A stretch of DNA of 64,000 nucleotides from Adiantum capillus-veneris (GCA_014529385.2 CM043957.1:86616881-86680880); one strand, 5' to 3'; shown: positions 35,411 to 44,610, counted from the stretch's first letter. Numbers and translations: made by a program. Notes: a model not told the origin generated them from the letters alone.

Positions 35411-36771
35411 TACATGATGCTTACCGGACGGAGTACCACTTCAAAATCAAACTCCTGGAATAGGAGGAGCCATCGCCATACTCGACCTGCAACCTGTGGC
35501 TTATTAAGCAGATAGCGCAAGGCATGGTGATCAGTGATAACTGTGAAGTGGGCCCCTAGCAAATAGTGACGAAATTTGTGTAGAGCATACACTATAGCCA
35601 ATCCTTCCCTCTCTATGGTGCTATAGTTTCGCTCTGCTTTGGTGAGTAGGCGACTTGCATAATGTACAGGGCGATCCAAGTTGAACTCTTTGCTAGGCTG
35701 AGTCAGCACAGCACCCACAGCCAACAGACTGGCATCCGTATGCACATGAAAAGGTAGGGCCCAATCCGGGGCAACTAGAATAGGCGCTTCAATGAGACGT
35801 TTTTTGAGGTATGCAAATGCTTCGGCCTCAGGTGTTGACCATCGGAAGGGAACAGCAGCACTGGTGAGCCGGGTCAATGGTTGAGCCACCTGTGCATACA
35901 TACGTATAAACCTGCGATGATAGCCGGTGTGGCCCACAAAGCTCTGAACACCTTTGGGATTTATGGGAGGAGGTAACTTCAAGATGGCCACTATCTTCTC
36001 TGGGTCCGGTGCCAAACCTTGAGCAGACACCACATGGCCCAACAGTGTGCCCTCTGTGACCAAAAAATGACATTTGTTCGGATTGAGCTTCAAATGTGCC
36101 TCTCTGCACCTGAGGAAGACTGCAGAGAGCTGAGCAAGATGCTCCTTTAGATTTTCTACTGGGGTCGAACATTGAGCACCCGAGAAGGTGGAAAAGTCAT
36201 CCATGAATATGCGAAGGTGATCAGTAAGCAGAGGACAAAAGATGAGATATACTATGCGATTGAAAGAAGGCGGTGCATTTTTAAGCCCAAAAGACATTCT
36301 AGTGTAGATGAAAATACCCCAGGGAGTCACAAAAGCTGTTTTGATTTGGTCGTCAGGATGTATTCCTAACTGATTGTAGCCGCTGAACCCGTCCATAAAA
36401 CTATACAGTACATGGCCAACGACATCTTCGAGGACTCTCTCAGTAAAAGGTGTCAGAAATCCATCCGGGATTGTGACCTTATTCAGAGCCCGATAGTCGA
36501 CACAAACTCGAATTTTGTTGGACTGCTTCTTTGGGGCAATAACCATAGGAGACAACCATTCTGAGTGCTCTACTGGTACAATAATACCTGCTTCTTGCAT
36601 TTTTTCCAACTCGATTTTGACTGCTTCTGCATACTTGGGATTCAGTTTGTAAGCACGTCCTCTGACCGGCTTAGCCCCCTCAACCAGAGGAATTGTGTGG
36701 ACTCCTAGCTCTGCTGGGATTCCTTCTAAATCGTGGTAAGACCAGGCAAACACATCTTTGAAAGAGCGCAC
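35410..36771 (-). CDS. pol (RT-RH): Gypsy-2 reverse transcriptase and RNase H
   Basis: An intact 453-codon frame. RT motifs: KIRVCVDYRALNKVT (about residues 86-100), FSGYNQLGIHPDDQ, YTRMSFGLKNAPPSFN, and the catalytic FMDDFS (Asp pair at about 191-192). RNase H has HTDASLLAVGAVLTQ (about 331), the acidic REGLAIVYALHKFRHYL and TDHHALRYLL. The frame upstream (36989-36772) joins it to gag-protease through frame changes. The last residues run out of frame just before the integrase part, at VLRPVSIM, because of a small indel near 35425. Confidence 0.93.
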   Translation of the reverse strand: MRSFKDVFAWSYHDLEGIPAELGVHTIPLVEGAKPVRGRAYKLNPKYAEAVKIELEKMQEAGIIVPVEHSEWLSPMVIAPKKQSNKIRVCVDYRALNKVTIPDGFLTPFTERVLEDVVGHVLYSFMDGFSGYNQLGIHPDDQIKTAFVTPWGIFIYTRMSFGLKNAPPSFNRIVYLIFCPLLTDHLRIFMDDFSTFSGAQCSTPVENLKEHLAQLSAVFLRCREAHLKLNPNKCHFLVTEGTLLGHVVSAQGLAPDPEKIVAILKLPPPINPKGVQSFVGHTGYHRRFIRMYAQVAQPLTRLTSAAVPFRWSTPEAEAFAYLKKRLIEAPILVAPDWALPFHVHTDASLLAVGAVLTQPSKEFNLDRPVHYASRLLTKAERNYSTIEREGLAIVYALHKFRHYLLGAHFTVITDHHALRYLLNKPQVAGRVWRWLLLFQEFDFEVVLRPVSIM

Positions 36772-36989
36772 GAAGGAGATTACCAGGTCGAGTAGAGCGG
36801 GGTGATCCCATAACCAAGTGGCTAATAAGATGGGCTAATGGCTGTCAGGGCCTCCTAGGTTGACCTCTCGACTGGGTCAGGCGGTGCAGTGGTCGAGGCT
36901 GCGTCAGGTGGAGAAGATTGTGCCGCCTCTGTTAGCCTTTGGACATTATGAGCTGGCGTCTGATCAATGTTGAAATCAGCATACTCTTC

Positions 36990-39932
36990 CTACAACCAAC
37001 CTGATGGAAGCTCTGCAAATGGTAAATCCTCAGATACCTCAAAGTGCTCCAGCATGGGTGGAGAGTCAGATGGAGTAGAGGCTAAGGAGGGACCTGGGGT
37101 GTTGGCCAACTCTTGCAAGGGAGACTTTTTTCCCCTTCTATGGTGGGTTATAGGCTCACCCAGGCCGACGGTTTCCATCAAGGGACCCTCTGAAGGATGG
37201 GCACCAGAGACCGGTCCACTTGGTTTTGGCTCACTTGGCTGACTGGGATTCTTAGTCTCAGGTGTAGCTTCAGATGAAGGATCAGGGGGATAGGGTGAAT
37301 CTGTTGGCAAAGGTTGAAGAGAGACTACATAGCATTGCATCGAAGAGGTGGCTTCTAACCACTGCAGTAAGTCTTCATCGGACCCATCGAGAGGGACCGG
37401 CTGGTCCAAGTCAGGGTTGGACTCTACTGACAAGGAGCTATGCTGAACGACCGGATCCATACCTCCTTCGAGACGAATTTGTTGCATTGGAGAGCCACGA
37501 GTATGTATCCACATGGCGTCGGTTCCCCAGTCGTGAAGTGCTTTCGTATGTCGCATCCATGGCCTACCAATCAGCAAGGGATAACCTCCCTCTACCAGGG
37601 GAAGATTAACTACCACAAAATCCAAGTTAAAAGTGAAATCTTGTACCTTCAAAGGCACCTTGTTGACTATGCCCACTGGGTAGACTGTTCTCTGATCAGC
37701 CAATGTAACAGTGAAAGGAGCAGGTCGGGTAGGCTTTAGACCTAAGGCCATCATAGTGAATTCGGGCATCAAATTGATTCCAGATCCTCCATCAACGATG
37801 ACGTCGGATAGCTGGTGCCCAAGAATAGATACAGTGAGGCGAGGACTTTTATAATCCGTGAGGGGAGCAGATGGATAGGAAATCAAATAGGACTCTGAGG
37901 GCTGTACAGGGAGGTGCCCGCCACTAGGCCCAGCCCCCGGGTACAGAGACTGAATGACTAACAGGGTGTCACTTCTAAGTGTTGCATCAAGCCTTAGCAT
38001 GTCGTATAGTGACACCTGCTGAAAAGTATTTTTCAAGATGGCTTCTGCTGTGGGCTTGGCGCCTTCGAACTGGGCTCCTTTTGTGACCTTAATCTGTTCC
38101 AAGTTAGCCACTGCTTCTAAGAAGGCTCCATCAATGTCAGATAACAAGGAAGTTGGTTTGCTCTGAGCAATTGGGAAGGACTTGTCCTTTGGGTCAGGTA
38201 GACCAGAGTGAGGAAGTGGAGACTGGCGAGGTGGACCTGTGGGTAGACTGAGACCAAGAGCTGCTCTTTGTGCCCGAGTAAGGACACCAGCAGGCTCCTC
38301 CACTTGCAGAGGCTTAACCACATGAGTAGCAGGTGAAGGTTGAGGCACGGTGTTCACAGTAATCAAATTTATCTTCGGAAAGGTGAATTCGGGCTGGTTC
38401 TGAATCGAGCCTGAAGACGTGGATGCCCTTTGCTTGGGACAATCTTTACTGTAGTGATCCTTCGAATCAGGGCAATGACGACAAGGAGGGGACCCCTCGG
38501 GTAAAGGACACTTGCTCTGATAATGCCCATATTCTCCGCATCTGTAGCAGAGTATGGGCCGATTGGAAGGACGAAACGGGGGACGAGGTGGTTGCTGCAT
38601 GGAATTTGAGGCTGAGGTGTAGAAACTTTGGGGAACTGAGGGAGTACTGGCATGATAAAAACTGTGGGGTGCAAAGTTGTTGTGCATACCTTGCTGCATA
38701 GGGGGTGTTGTCAACAGAGGAGGCAACTGGTTTTGATGGCCGTAGGGTGAGACCATGTTGGATGCAGGTGCTAGCCCTTGTTGGAGAGAAGGACCAAGAT
38801 TTTGTTGTATTTGACGCAATCCCTTGAGGTAGTAACAATCCTTATCTTCATGTCCAGCTTTTTCACAGAAGTGGCAGTAAAACCGAAGGGGGCATTCTTG
38901 TGGTGGGTGCCCTGGAGAGCGGCATGAGCTACACCAAACCATAGCCTTAGTCTCTTGCTGACACTTGAGCTCTTCTAACTCGCGCTTAATCTGTTCCAAT
39001 GCCTCATTATGTGTAGGCTTCTCTTGTCTAAGAGAGAAGGACCTCTCCTCTTGAAGAGCTCGTTGTAGCTTTAGGGCTTCCAGTTCCCTACGTAAAGAAG
39101 TTAAAGGATCAGTAGGACTACCTTCCGAGAACACAGAGGGAGTATCTATTTGAGGAGAGTTGTTGAAGAACTTCCTAGCTCCCTCTATTCTAGTAGCAGC
39201 TGCGATGAACTCGTCGAGAGTGGCGTCGGGTCGGAGACTCTCTCGGAGTTTTTGCTGAGAAGTTTTGGGAAGCGCCTTCTCCACCCACTTTTTAACTATG
39301 AATTCACCGGGTTGTTGGGGACGCTTGGCCACCAGCGACTTAGTTTTCGTCATAAGCTCCGCAAAAGTCTCCTCAGGTTTGAGCACCATGTTGGCCAACT
39401 CATCCAACACCTTCTCCTGGTAGTCACCTGGCTTGAAAGCTGCACAGAACTGTTGTCTTAAGGCTGCCCAAGTCGCAAAATGGTTCTCTGCAAATTGGCT
39501 GTACCATTTATCTGCTAGGCCATCCAGGGTGGATGGAAATAGTACCAAGTAAGCATCTTCTCTGTTCAGCCCACGTCCCCTACAGAGAGATACAAATCTC
39601 CTTGCATGGTCGTCAGCATCTTCTGAAGACACCCCTTTGAATGTAGGGAACTTGATGTTCACCTTGGCCAAAACACTAGCTAGTGGCTCCATGATTCCTT
39701 GCTGAGTCTGTTGCACAATAGCTTGTTGTAGAAGAATAGGAGAGAGCTTTTCTGGAGAAGGTGATCGCGAAGATGGGGAACCTGATGAAGGAATGGGTGA
39801 TGTGATATGTGGGGGTATAGGTGATGAGGTTGAAGGATTTCTACAAGGTGTCAAAGGTCGTCTTCTGTGATAGTACTTCAGAGGGCTCAGTAGTGGGCTT
39901 TGACGCTCAACTGACCTCCTTGTATGTGTCAT
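36990..39932 (-). CDS. gag-pro: Gypsy-2 Gag-protease polyprotein
   Basis: A 980-codon frame starting MTHTRRSVERQS. Residues 1-75 are Ser/Pro-rich, and about 90-260 is the capsid-like gag domain (KWYSQFAENHFATW). A coiled-coil-like Glu/Lys segment spans 280-328. Four zinc knuckles follow: 334-347 CSSCRSPGHPPQEC, 353-366 CHFCEKAGHEDKDC, 462-475 CYRCGEYGHYQSKC and 484-498 CRHCPDSKDHYSKDC (a CX2CX5HX4C variant). The aspartic protease has VDGGSGINLM at 713-722 and LLIGRPW at about 786-792. Ends at a TAG after LPSGWL, where Gypsy-1 reads Gln, so gag-pol was probably one long frame. Four knuckles is unusual; one or two is the norm. Confidence 0.95.
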   Translation of the reverse strand: MTHTRRSVERQSPLLSPLKYYHRRRPLTPCRNPSTSSPIPPHITSPIPSSGSPSSRSPSPEKLSPILLQQAIVQQTQQGIMEPLASVLAKVNIKFPTFKGVSSEDADDHARRFVSLCRGRGLNREDAYLVLFPSTLDGLADKWYSQFAENHFATWAALRQQFCAAFKPGDYQEKVLDELANMVLKPEETFAELMTKTKSLVAKRPQQPGEFIVKKWVEKALPKTSQQKLRESLRPDATLDEFIAAATRIEGARKFFNNSPQIDTPSVFSEGSPTDPLTSLRRELEALKLQRALQEERSFSLRQEKPTHNEALEQIKRELEELKCQQETKAMVWCSSCRSPGHPPQECPLRFYCHFCEKAGHEDKDCYYLKGLRQIQQNLGPSLQQGLAPASNMVSPYGHQNQLPPLLTTPPMQQGMHNNFAPHSFYHASTPSVPQSFYTSASNSMQQPPRPPFRPSNRPILCYRCGEYGHYQSKCPLPEGSPPCRHCPDSKDHYSKDCPKQRASTSSGSIQNQPEFTFPKINLITVNTVPQPSPATHVVKPLQVEEPAGVLTRAQRAALGLSLPTGPPRQSPLPHSGLPDPKDKSFPIAQSKPTSLLSDIDGAFLEAVANLEQIKVTKGAQFEGAKPTAEAILKNTFQQVSLYDMLRLDATLRSDTLLVIQSLYPGAGPSGGHLPVQPSESYLISYPSAPLTDYKSPRLTVSILGHQLSDVIVDGGSGINLMPEFTMMALGLKPTRPAPFTVTLADQRTVYPVGIVNKVPLKVQDFTFNLDFVVVNLPLVEGGYPLLIGRPWMRHTKALHDWGTDAMWIHTRGSPMQQIRLEGGMDPVVQHSSLSVESNPDLDQPVPLDGSDEDLLQWLEATSSMQCYVVSLQPLPTDSPYPPDPSSEATPETKNPSQPSEPKPSGPVSGAHPSEGPLMETVGLGEPITHHRRGKKSPLQELANTPGPSLASTPSDSPPMLEHFEVSEDLPFAELPSGWL

Positions 39933-40272
39933 GCAGTGACCTCCAATCCGACCAAGCTTTGGGCAAGAGAACCTTGAACTGGCTGAAGACTGGTCTAGAC
40001 TCTACTAGACCAGACGAGTGACTAGACTAGCTGGACCAGGGACGAGGGACGAGGAGGACTAGACCAGGGTCGAGGGGTCTAGACCAGAGACGAGGCAAGT
40101 TGGACCAGGGCGAGAGGGGACCAGGCCAGTAAGGCGAGAGACTAGACCAGCTAGATTAAGCTATCAAGGGTGAAACTGGACCAGACCAACAGGCTGCACA
40201 GGCGAAGCGACCAACAGGCTGCACAGGCGAAGCAAAGAAACCAGCTACTCAACAGAGTGAGACTTCAGTTGA

Positions 40273-40291
40273 GGTCCCACCGTGATCGCCA
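40273..40291 (-). other. Candidate Gypsy-2 primer-binding site
   Basis: TGGCGATCACGGTGGGACC on the minus strand, 13 nt inside the 5' LTR end. It has the TGG expected opposite a tRNA CCA end. I cannot name the tRNA with confidence. The gap is longer than usual but identical in Gypsy-1. Confidence 0.45.
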
Positions 40292-40304
40292 AAATGAGAG
40301 CACC

Positions 40305-40838
40305 TGTAGCGCGGATAATGTGTCGTGCTCTCTACAGTGTGGGTGTCCCCCAGTGCAATGTGCGTGACAATCTCACTCAACAAACAGAAACTCTCTCAAC
40401 ATAATGAAATACAAGAAACAATGGACTCGACTAACTCAAAGGACCATGTACAGACTCTGGAGTGGCAGCACACTCTACTCCAGCCCAAGACTCACAGGTA
40501 CAAAATAGGGTGTCGAGGCTCAGATGTGCATGGATGGTGTAGCAGTGCTCTGTGTAAGACTCTCTAGACGACTACGTGCAAGATAAGATGGAACTGTCCC
40601 AAAACGACTACTGATATGTACAACCATAGGAGCCACCAATGGCCCATAAATGTCCAGCCAGCTAAGTCTATCTCCAAACTGAGTGGTGGTGGTGACCTGG
40701 CCACGACGTCCATTAGACCACCGTAGATACCCTGCCACGTGTCACTCCCAGCCAAAGGGTCCGTCCAGTGTGAACCAGACCAACTGTAGCTAATTGTCCA
40801 ACTGCCTGTCCTGTGAAGTGACACTGTAGCAGGCTACA
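40305..40838 (-). repeat. Gypsy-2 5' LTR
   Basis: Partner of 29923-30456, ending GCTACA at 40838, then GCCAC. The differences from its partner are mostly C/T and A/G transitions. Confidence 0.96.
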
Positions 40839-40843
40839 GCCAC

Positions 40844-41732
40844 TCTGAGTGCCAAGCTGTCGATGTAGCCCCTAGCGTCGACGGCCACGGGCCTGCTGCC
40901 ACCCCTCCTCCGCTGGAGCCCCAGGCTCGGAGGGTGGCTCTGAATCTGTGCACTGTGCCGCTGGCTGAGGCTGCGGCCCAGCCTTGGCAGGCTGGGGCTA
41001 AGGCTGAGGTGCAGGTCGTGGCCTCCTTCGTGGACACGCCTTCGCTAGGTGGCCCATCTGTTTGCAAATGAAGCACTGGTTCGGGAGACCCGAGTACTCC
41101 ACTCTCTGTCTAAACCAACCCCCACTCACCCGAGGCAGAAGGATGACCTTCGGGAGCGTGTAGGTATCTCTGACCAAAACTCGAACTGAAGGGATGCCAA
41201 CCGCCTTGGCAGTTACTGATGCTGCCGTACGAGGTGTCTCCAGGACAGTCCCGATGACAGAGCCAATCCTGGAGAGAAGTGGAAGGTACTCCCCCCGTAA
41301 ACCCGGAAAGCAGACTGAGATGGGGATGTCTGCCTCCTCTACTAGCACATCCGAGGTCGGGTCAAAACCATGTCGCCACTGTCGAAAGTGGGCGCGTGAT
41401 GCTCGGATGCCCAGTGGACTCATAGCTATGACCTTGGAGGCCATCTCGGAAGTCTCGAACTCGATCTGGTAGTACCCCCGTCCGAGAATCTCGACATCCA
41501 AGATCTTGCCCACCTTTGCGAGAAGGCAGGCCTGGAGAAGGTCTCGCAGCTCTCCTCTGCTAGGACGGGTGCCGAGAACCTTGCAGATGACAGAAGTCGC
41601 CTGCAAGCGCTCTACCTCTACGGCAAGGCTCGCTTGCTCTGTCGGCGAAAGAGCAAGTCGAATGGTGGGCTCAGAGGGGTCGGGCGAGGGGGCTTCGGGT
41701 GAGTCCCTTTGTGGCAGAGCTGGAGCCTCCAT
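40844..41732 (-). pseudogene. LINE-1 ORF1, 5' part
   Basis: Starts MEAPALPQRDSPEAPS at 41732. Residues about 50-150 resemble the plant DUF4283-type domain (LRDLLQACLLAKVGKILD, QIEFETSEMASKVIAMSPLG). A CCHC knuckle follows (CFICKQMGHLAKAC). A TAG comes after RPAPQP, but the same frame goes on through EEGWQQARGRRR, typical of ORF1. Gypsy-2 splits the gene soon after. ORF1 proteins bind LINE RNA. Confidence 0.85.
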
Positions 41733-42224
41733 CTGTGTCTACTGCTGAGTCGAAGAAGCGGATGGTGAAGAAAATCTGCAACCGAGCACGCCGAGCACTT
41801 GTCCGAAGAAGAAGTGTTGCAGAGCCTGGTGCAGAAGACCTTCGGGAACGATGAGGACGGGGGGGGGGGGAGGGGGGACGGATAAAGCGGCGAGCGAGAG
41901 TTCAAAAGGCTGCGGGGAGGCTGGGGGGGGGGGGGGGGGGGGGGGGAGGGAGAAGCGGCCAGGGGATGGGGAGCAACGGCAGGCTAGGGGGCAGCTAGGG
42001 GCGCGGGCAGCCGGCAGCAGAGGGCGAGGGTGGCGGGCAGGGCTGGGCGAAGGAGGCAGCACGAGGGCGAGGGGGGCAGCGCTGGGGGCTGGAGGCAGCG
42101 CGAGGGCGAGAGAGAGAGAGAGAGAGAGAGGGGAAGGGGGGGGGGGGGGGGGGAGGGGCAGCGATGGCGCAACAGGGGGGGGGGGGAGGGCGTGCAGCAG
42201 CAGCGAGCCCGTCGAAAAAGATCG
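41733..42224 (-). other. LINE-1 5' UTR with long C/G homopolymers
   Basis: About 490 bp, very rich in C on the sense strand (poly-G on the plus strand at about 41861-41872, 41923-41946 and 42137-42152) plus a short GA tract. The right boundary is set by the target duplication at 42225. I see no ORF I trust; Gly/Arg-rich frames on the plus strand are compositional. Confidence 0.75.
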
Positions 42225-42240
42225 TTCCTCTACCCTAAAA

Positions 42241-42413
42241 CTATATGCACATCATGCCAGAAGCTCACCGGGTCCTGCAAACAGGCTCACAAAATTGCCA
42301 GTACTAATCCTCCTAGGATTCTAAACACTCCTATCTAGGAATAAGGGGAAAACTCGCTCTTGAAGTCGATGAAGCATGTCCACGTGGCACACAGAGCCAT
42401 GTGCACGTGACAC
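42241..42413 (-). repeat. Gypsy-Q 5' LTR, segment c (outer end)
   Basis: Continues exactly where the LINE-1 target breaks off (CTATATGCACATCATGCC) and ends GTGCACGTGACA, matching the left LTR end at 13547. The following CTGGC would be the target duplication. Confidence 0.85.
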
Positions 42414-43260
42414 TGGCCTATCTTGGAGCAACTCACGCTGCTCCTAGACTCCCATCGACTGCTAGTCCTCCTCTGTCCCTCTGTTCAATTGCCCCGGTAC
42501 CTCCTCTTGATCCTAATCTGGTAACCTCTCCTCCGTCCTTGGGGCTACTCTGCCTCTGCCAACCTCTTGTCTCACTATCCGCCTATAAACAAGGATAGGT
42601 TGTGCATGTATCTGTCTGCCTACTGTCTCTGTCTCTATCTTTATGTCTGCTCAACACTGTGATGCTGCTGAGTACTTTGCTGCTCCCGACCCTGCGCAAG
42701 GGCCTGCTAATGTGCAGAACTCTTCTGGGTCTGTAGAGGCTGTGAGGGTTGTCTCCTCTTGCGACTAGTCTGTCTTTGCTATCATCCTCCACGGCAATCC
42801 CTCACCGAGTGCCCCATCTCATGACATCTAAGGCACTGATTCGGTCTACCCGCAACCACAATCCTCTAGGAGTGTAGCACCCATTTCCACTCAAAAGTCA
42901 TAGTATTTGGAAAGACTATGGAAGAGGTAGTAGCCACCTTTATAGATGGCACAAATATCTCGATTTGCATTGACCGCATGAATGGTATGCCAAAGATAGA
43001 ACCCATCTGCCTCAACATGTTGGGCAACCAAAACTATGCAAGCAGCTCTAGAAAAGCTATTTTTACTGGATCTTCGGGACCTCACATCTATCCTCAAAAG
43101 AAGCTAATGAAAAATCCTCTAACCACGGATGCAGAAAAAACAAATTGTCCCCAAAGCGGAGAAAAGTGCCGCTAACGACTCCAAAGGCAAGTTCCTTTGA
43201 TGAGAAAATAGCAACAAAAATACCTCTGTCTAGCAAGATGATGTCCTCCACTTTGGCTTC
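42414..43260 (-). pseudogene. LINE-3 ORF1 remnant
   Basis: Conceptual minus-strand translation across frameshifts gives FLRFGDNLFFLHPWLEDF, then WLPNMLRQMGSIFGIPFM, VATTSSIVFPNTMTFE, and a CCHC knuckle CLRCHEMGHSVRDC (about 42800-42850). The order matches LINE-1 ORF1 (LPLLSRIGSVIGT... CFICKQMGHLAKAC), but the sequence is a different LINE. It is split from the ORF2 remnant at 11719-12940 by the whole Gypsy-Q stack. 43261-43354 shows nothing. Confidence 0.6.
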
Positions 43261-43359
43261 ATCTGAGCCACTTTGCCTTCATCCGAGCTAGAGTGCATGC
43301 GAGCCACTCCCGGACATTGACACGAGAATAGAAGCACCCCACCAAGCGGCGGCCGATAG

Positions 43360-43753
43360 TGTTAAGAGTTCAGTTTCATGTCCGGTGGTAGCTCCGGTAT
43401 CTCCCAGGAGCAGATTAGGGGGAGGGCTATTTTGTGGATGTGCCCAGCCGTACCTGAGGTAGATATAACTATACAGGGCGGTGCACTTCACTGTGTTGCT
43501 CACCCGGTAGGCGGGCATGAGGCGAGACCCCCGTTCATAGGGTTTCCCGAGGTCAGAGTCTCGAGACTTCTGCAGTTCTCCTACTAAAGATGTGTCCCAG
43601 GTCACTTTCAGTGAGTTTACATATTTATTAGCATTTTTAGCCATTTATTGGGGTCGTGGGGTTTTCTAGTTGGGTAGGGCAAACTCTAGTTTGCCTATAT
43701 AGGCAACCCCCCCTTGTACTTTTGGCATGTTCAATGAAGAGATCCAGCATTTT

Positions 43754-43823
<70 letters not shown>

Positions 43824-44165
43824 GCGTTTTTGTCTTGCTAGCGTTTTGCAGTGTGAGCATTTCTCTCTCTAGTGTTTTTGGTGGCACCATCAATCTGTCT
43901 CTTGCTGGTGTTTTCTACTAGCGCTACCTCTCCCCCTTGCTAGTGCTCCCCTTCCACAACGTGTGCACATCCATTGCAGTGTACCACATCCCGTGGTGTG
44001 TGCTCGTGCCCGTTCCATGGGCAGTACGCGCTAGGACCTTGACAGCGAGGAGATCCATTGCTATAGATACAAGATCTATTGGCTGCCCGTCACGAAGAGG
44101 TGCTTTGCTCGTAGTTGCAGACAAGTTTCTCATCCGATTCACCCTTTTCCACTGCACCTTTGACA
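43360..44165 (+). repeat. copia-1 5' LTR
   Basis: 806 bp, TGTTAAGAG...CTTTGACA. It has GGTAGGGCAA with TATATA at 43673-43701, (CT)n at about 43759-43822, and several GCGTTTTTG words just after the CT tract. The right 300 bp match 48850-49158. Confidence 0.9.
43673..43701 (+). promoter_or_regulatory. copia-1 LTR core promoter candidate
   Basis: GGTAGGGCAA (43673-43682), 13 bp, TATATA (43696-43701). A (CT)n tract begins about 60 bp downstream, where the transcript leader would be. Confidence 0.6.
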
Positions 44166-44178
44166 TGGTATCAGAGCC
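44166..44178 (+). other. copia-1 primer-binding site
   Basis: TGGTATCAGAGCC directly follows the LTR, the complement of initiator-Met tRNA. Confidence 0.95.
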
Positions 44179-44325
44179 ATGGCGTGCTCTCGAATTGGAT
44201 TGGTGATTTGTGCCAGTTGGTGGTGCTAATTTTTCGTGACGAAAAGAGACGGTTTGCTGTTTTTTCTGCGTTTTTCACTGGGCAGATTTTCAAATTTTAC
44301 CTGCTACCTTGACCTAGCCTTATCA

Positions 44326-44610
44326 CATGCCTAGATTCTCCAACACCATGGAGAAGAGTGATGATTCTGAAACCTATTCAGCCCATGGCGATGGAGTGAA
44401 CCATGAGGATGGGATCGGTGGTGGTGACAACACCATCAACGAAGAATGGGGAGATTGGTCCTAGTTCTACTCTGGCGTAGGTGATCAACCAAGCAAGATG
44501 CCTACACTCCCTACTTTTCCCTCGGATCGGCAATTGAATGGAGACAACTATGCCATTTGGAAAAGTCACCATGATGGTGGTCTTTGACTCTTACAGGCTT
44601 GGAGGTTTTG
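44326..44610 (+). pseudogene. gag: copia-1 Gag N-terminus
   Basis: Starts MPRFSNTMEKSDDSE. It contains a stop near 44461, then LNGDNYAIWK and, after a +1 shift, MMVVFDSYRLGGFV. The GDNYAIWK word is typical of copia gag starts. Cut at 44610 by the chimeric insertion. Confidence 0.75.

Larger units (their letters stand above)
29923..40838 (-). mobile_element. Gypsy-2: full-length Ty3/gypsy element with an extra 3' ORF
   Basis: LTRs at 29923-30456 and 40305-40838 (534 bp each, about 9 differences counted by eye). Target duplication GCCAC at 29918-29922 and 40839-40843. Total 10,916 bp. Sense order on the minus strand: 5' LTR, candidate PBS, gag with four zinc knuckles, protease, RT, RNase H, integrase, 0.6 kb spacer, G-rich minisatellite, extra ORF, 3' LTR. 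A few point stops interrupt pol. It is the youngest element judged by LTR similarity, and the insertion splits LINE-1 ORF1. Confidence 0.95.
24422..42224 (-). mobile_element. LINE-1: apparently full-length L1-like retrotransposon
   Basis: Order on the minus strand: 5' UTR (42224-41733), ORF1 (interrupted by Gypsy-2), ORF2 with endonuclease, RT and zf-RVT region, 3' UTR, and a 12-nt oligo(T) tail. A 16-bp target duplication TTCCTCTACCCTAAAA flanks it (24406-24421, 42225-42240), and the uninterrupted site is visible in the other Gypsy-Q LTR near 13266. Without Gypsy-2 it is about 6.9 kb. Stops and frameshifts make it inactive now. Confidence 0.92.
12941..42413 (-). mobile_element. Gypsy-Q: internally deleted gypsy element hosting nested insertions
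   Basis: Minus-strand element: left LTR 12941-13547 (3' LTR, truncated at its left end), internal region 13548-16291 with gag-protease and an integrase C-terminal remnant, initiator-Met PBS, and a 5' LTR beginning at 16293. That LTR is broken into 16293-16756, 23531-24421 and 42241-42413 by LARD and LINE-1. Rejoining the pieces at their target duplications gives an LTR of about 1.5 kb that aligns with the left LTR (shared blocks at 12941-13547, 23861-24347 and 42225-42413). RT and RNase H are absent, so it is a non-autonomous deletion derivative. Confidence 0.85.

Noticed and set aside
40261-40291. Possible tRNA 3' half (ends ACCGTGATCGCCA)
   Set aside because: No cloverleaf is seen upstream. 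Its position inside the 5' LTR fits a PBS complement and not a tRNA gene.
41851-42324. Gly/Arg-rich frames in the poly-G region
   Set aside because: They arise from homopolymers in the LINE-1 5' UTR and cross the target duplication into the LTR.
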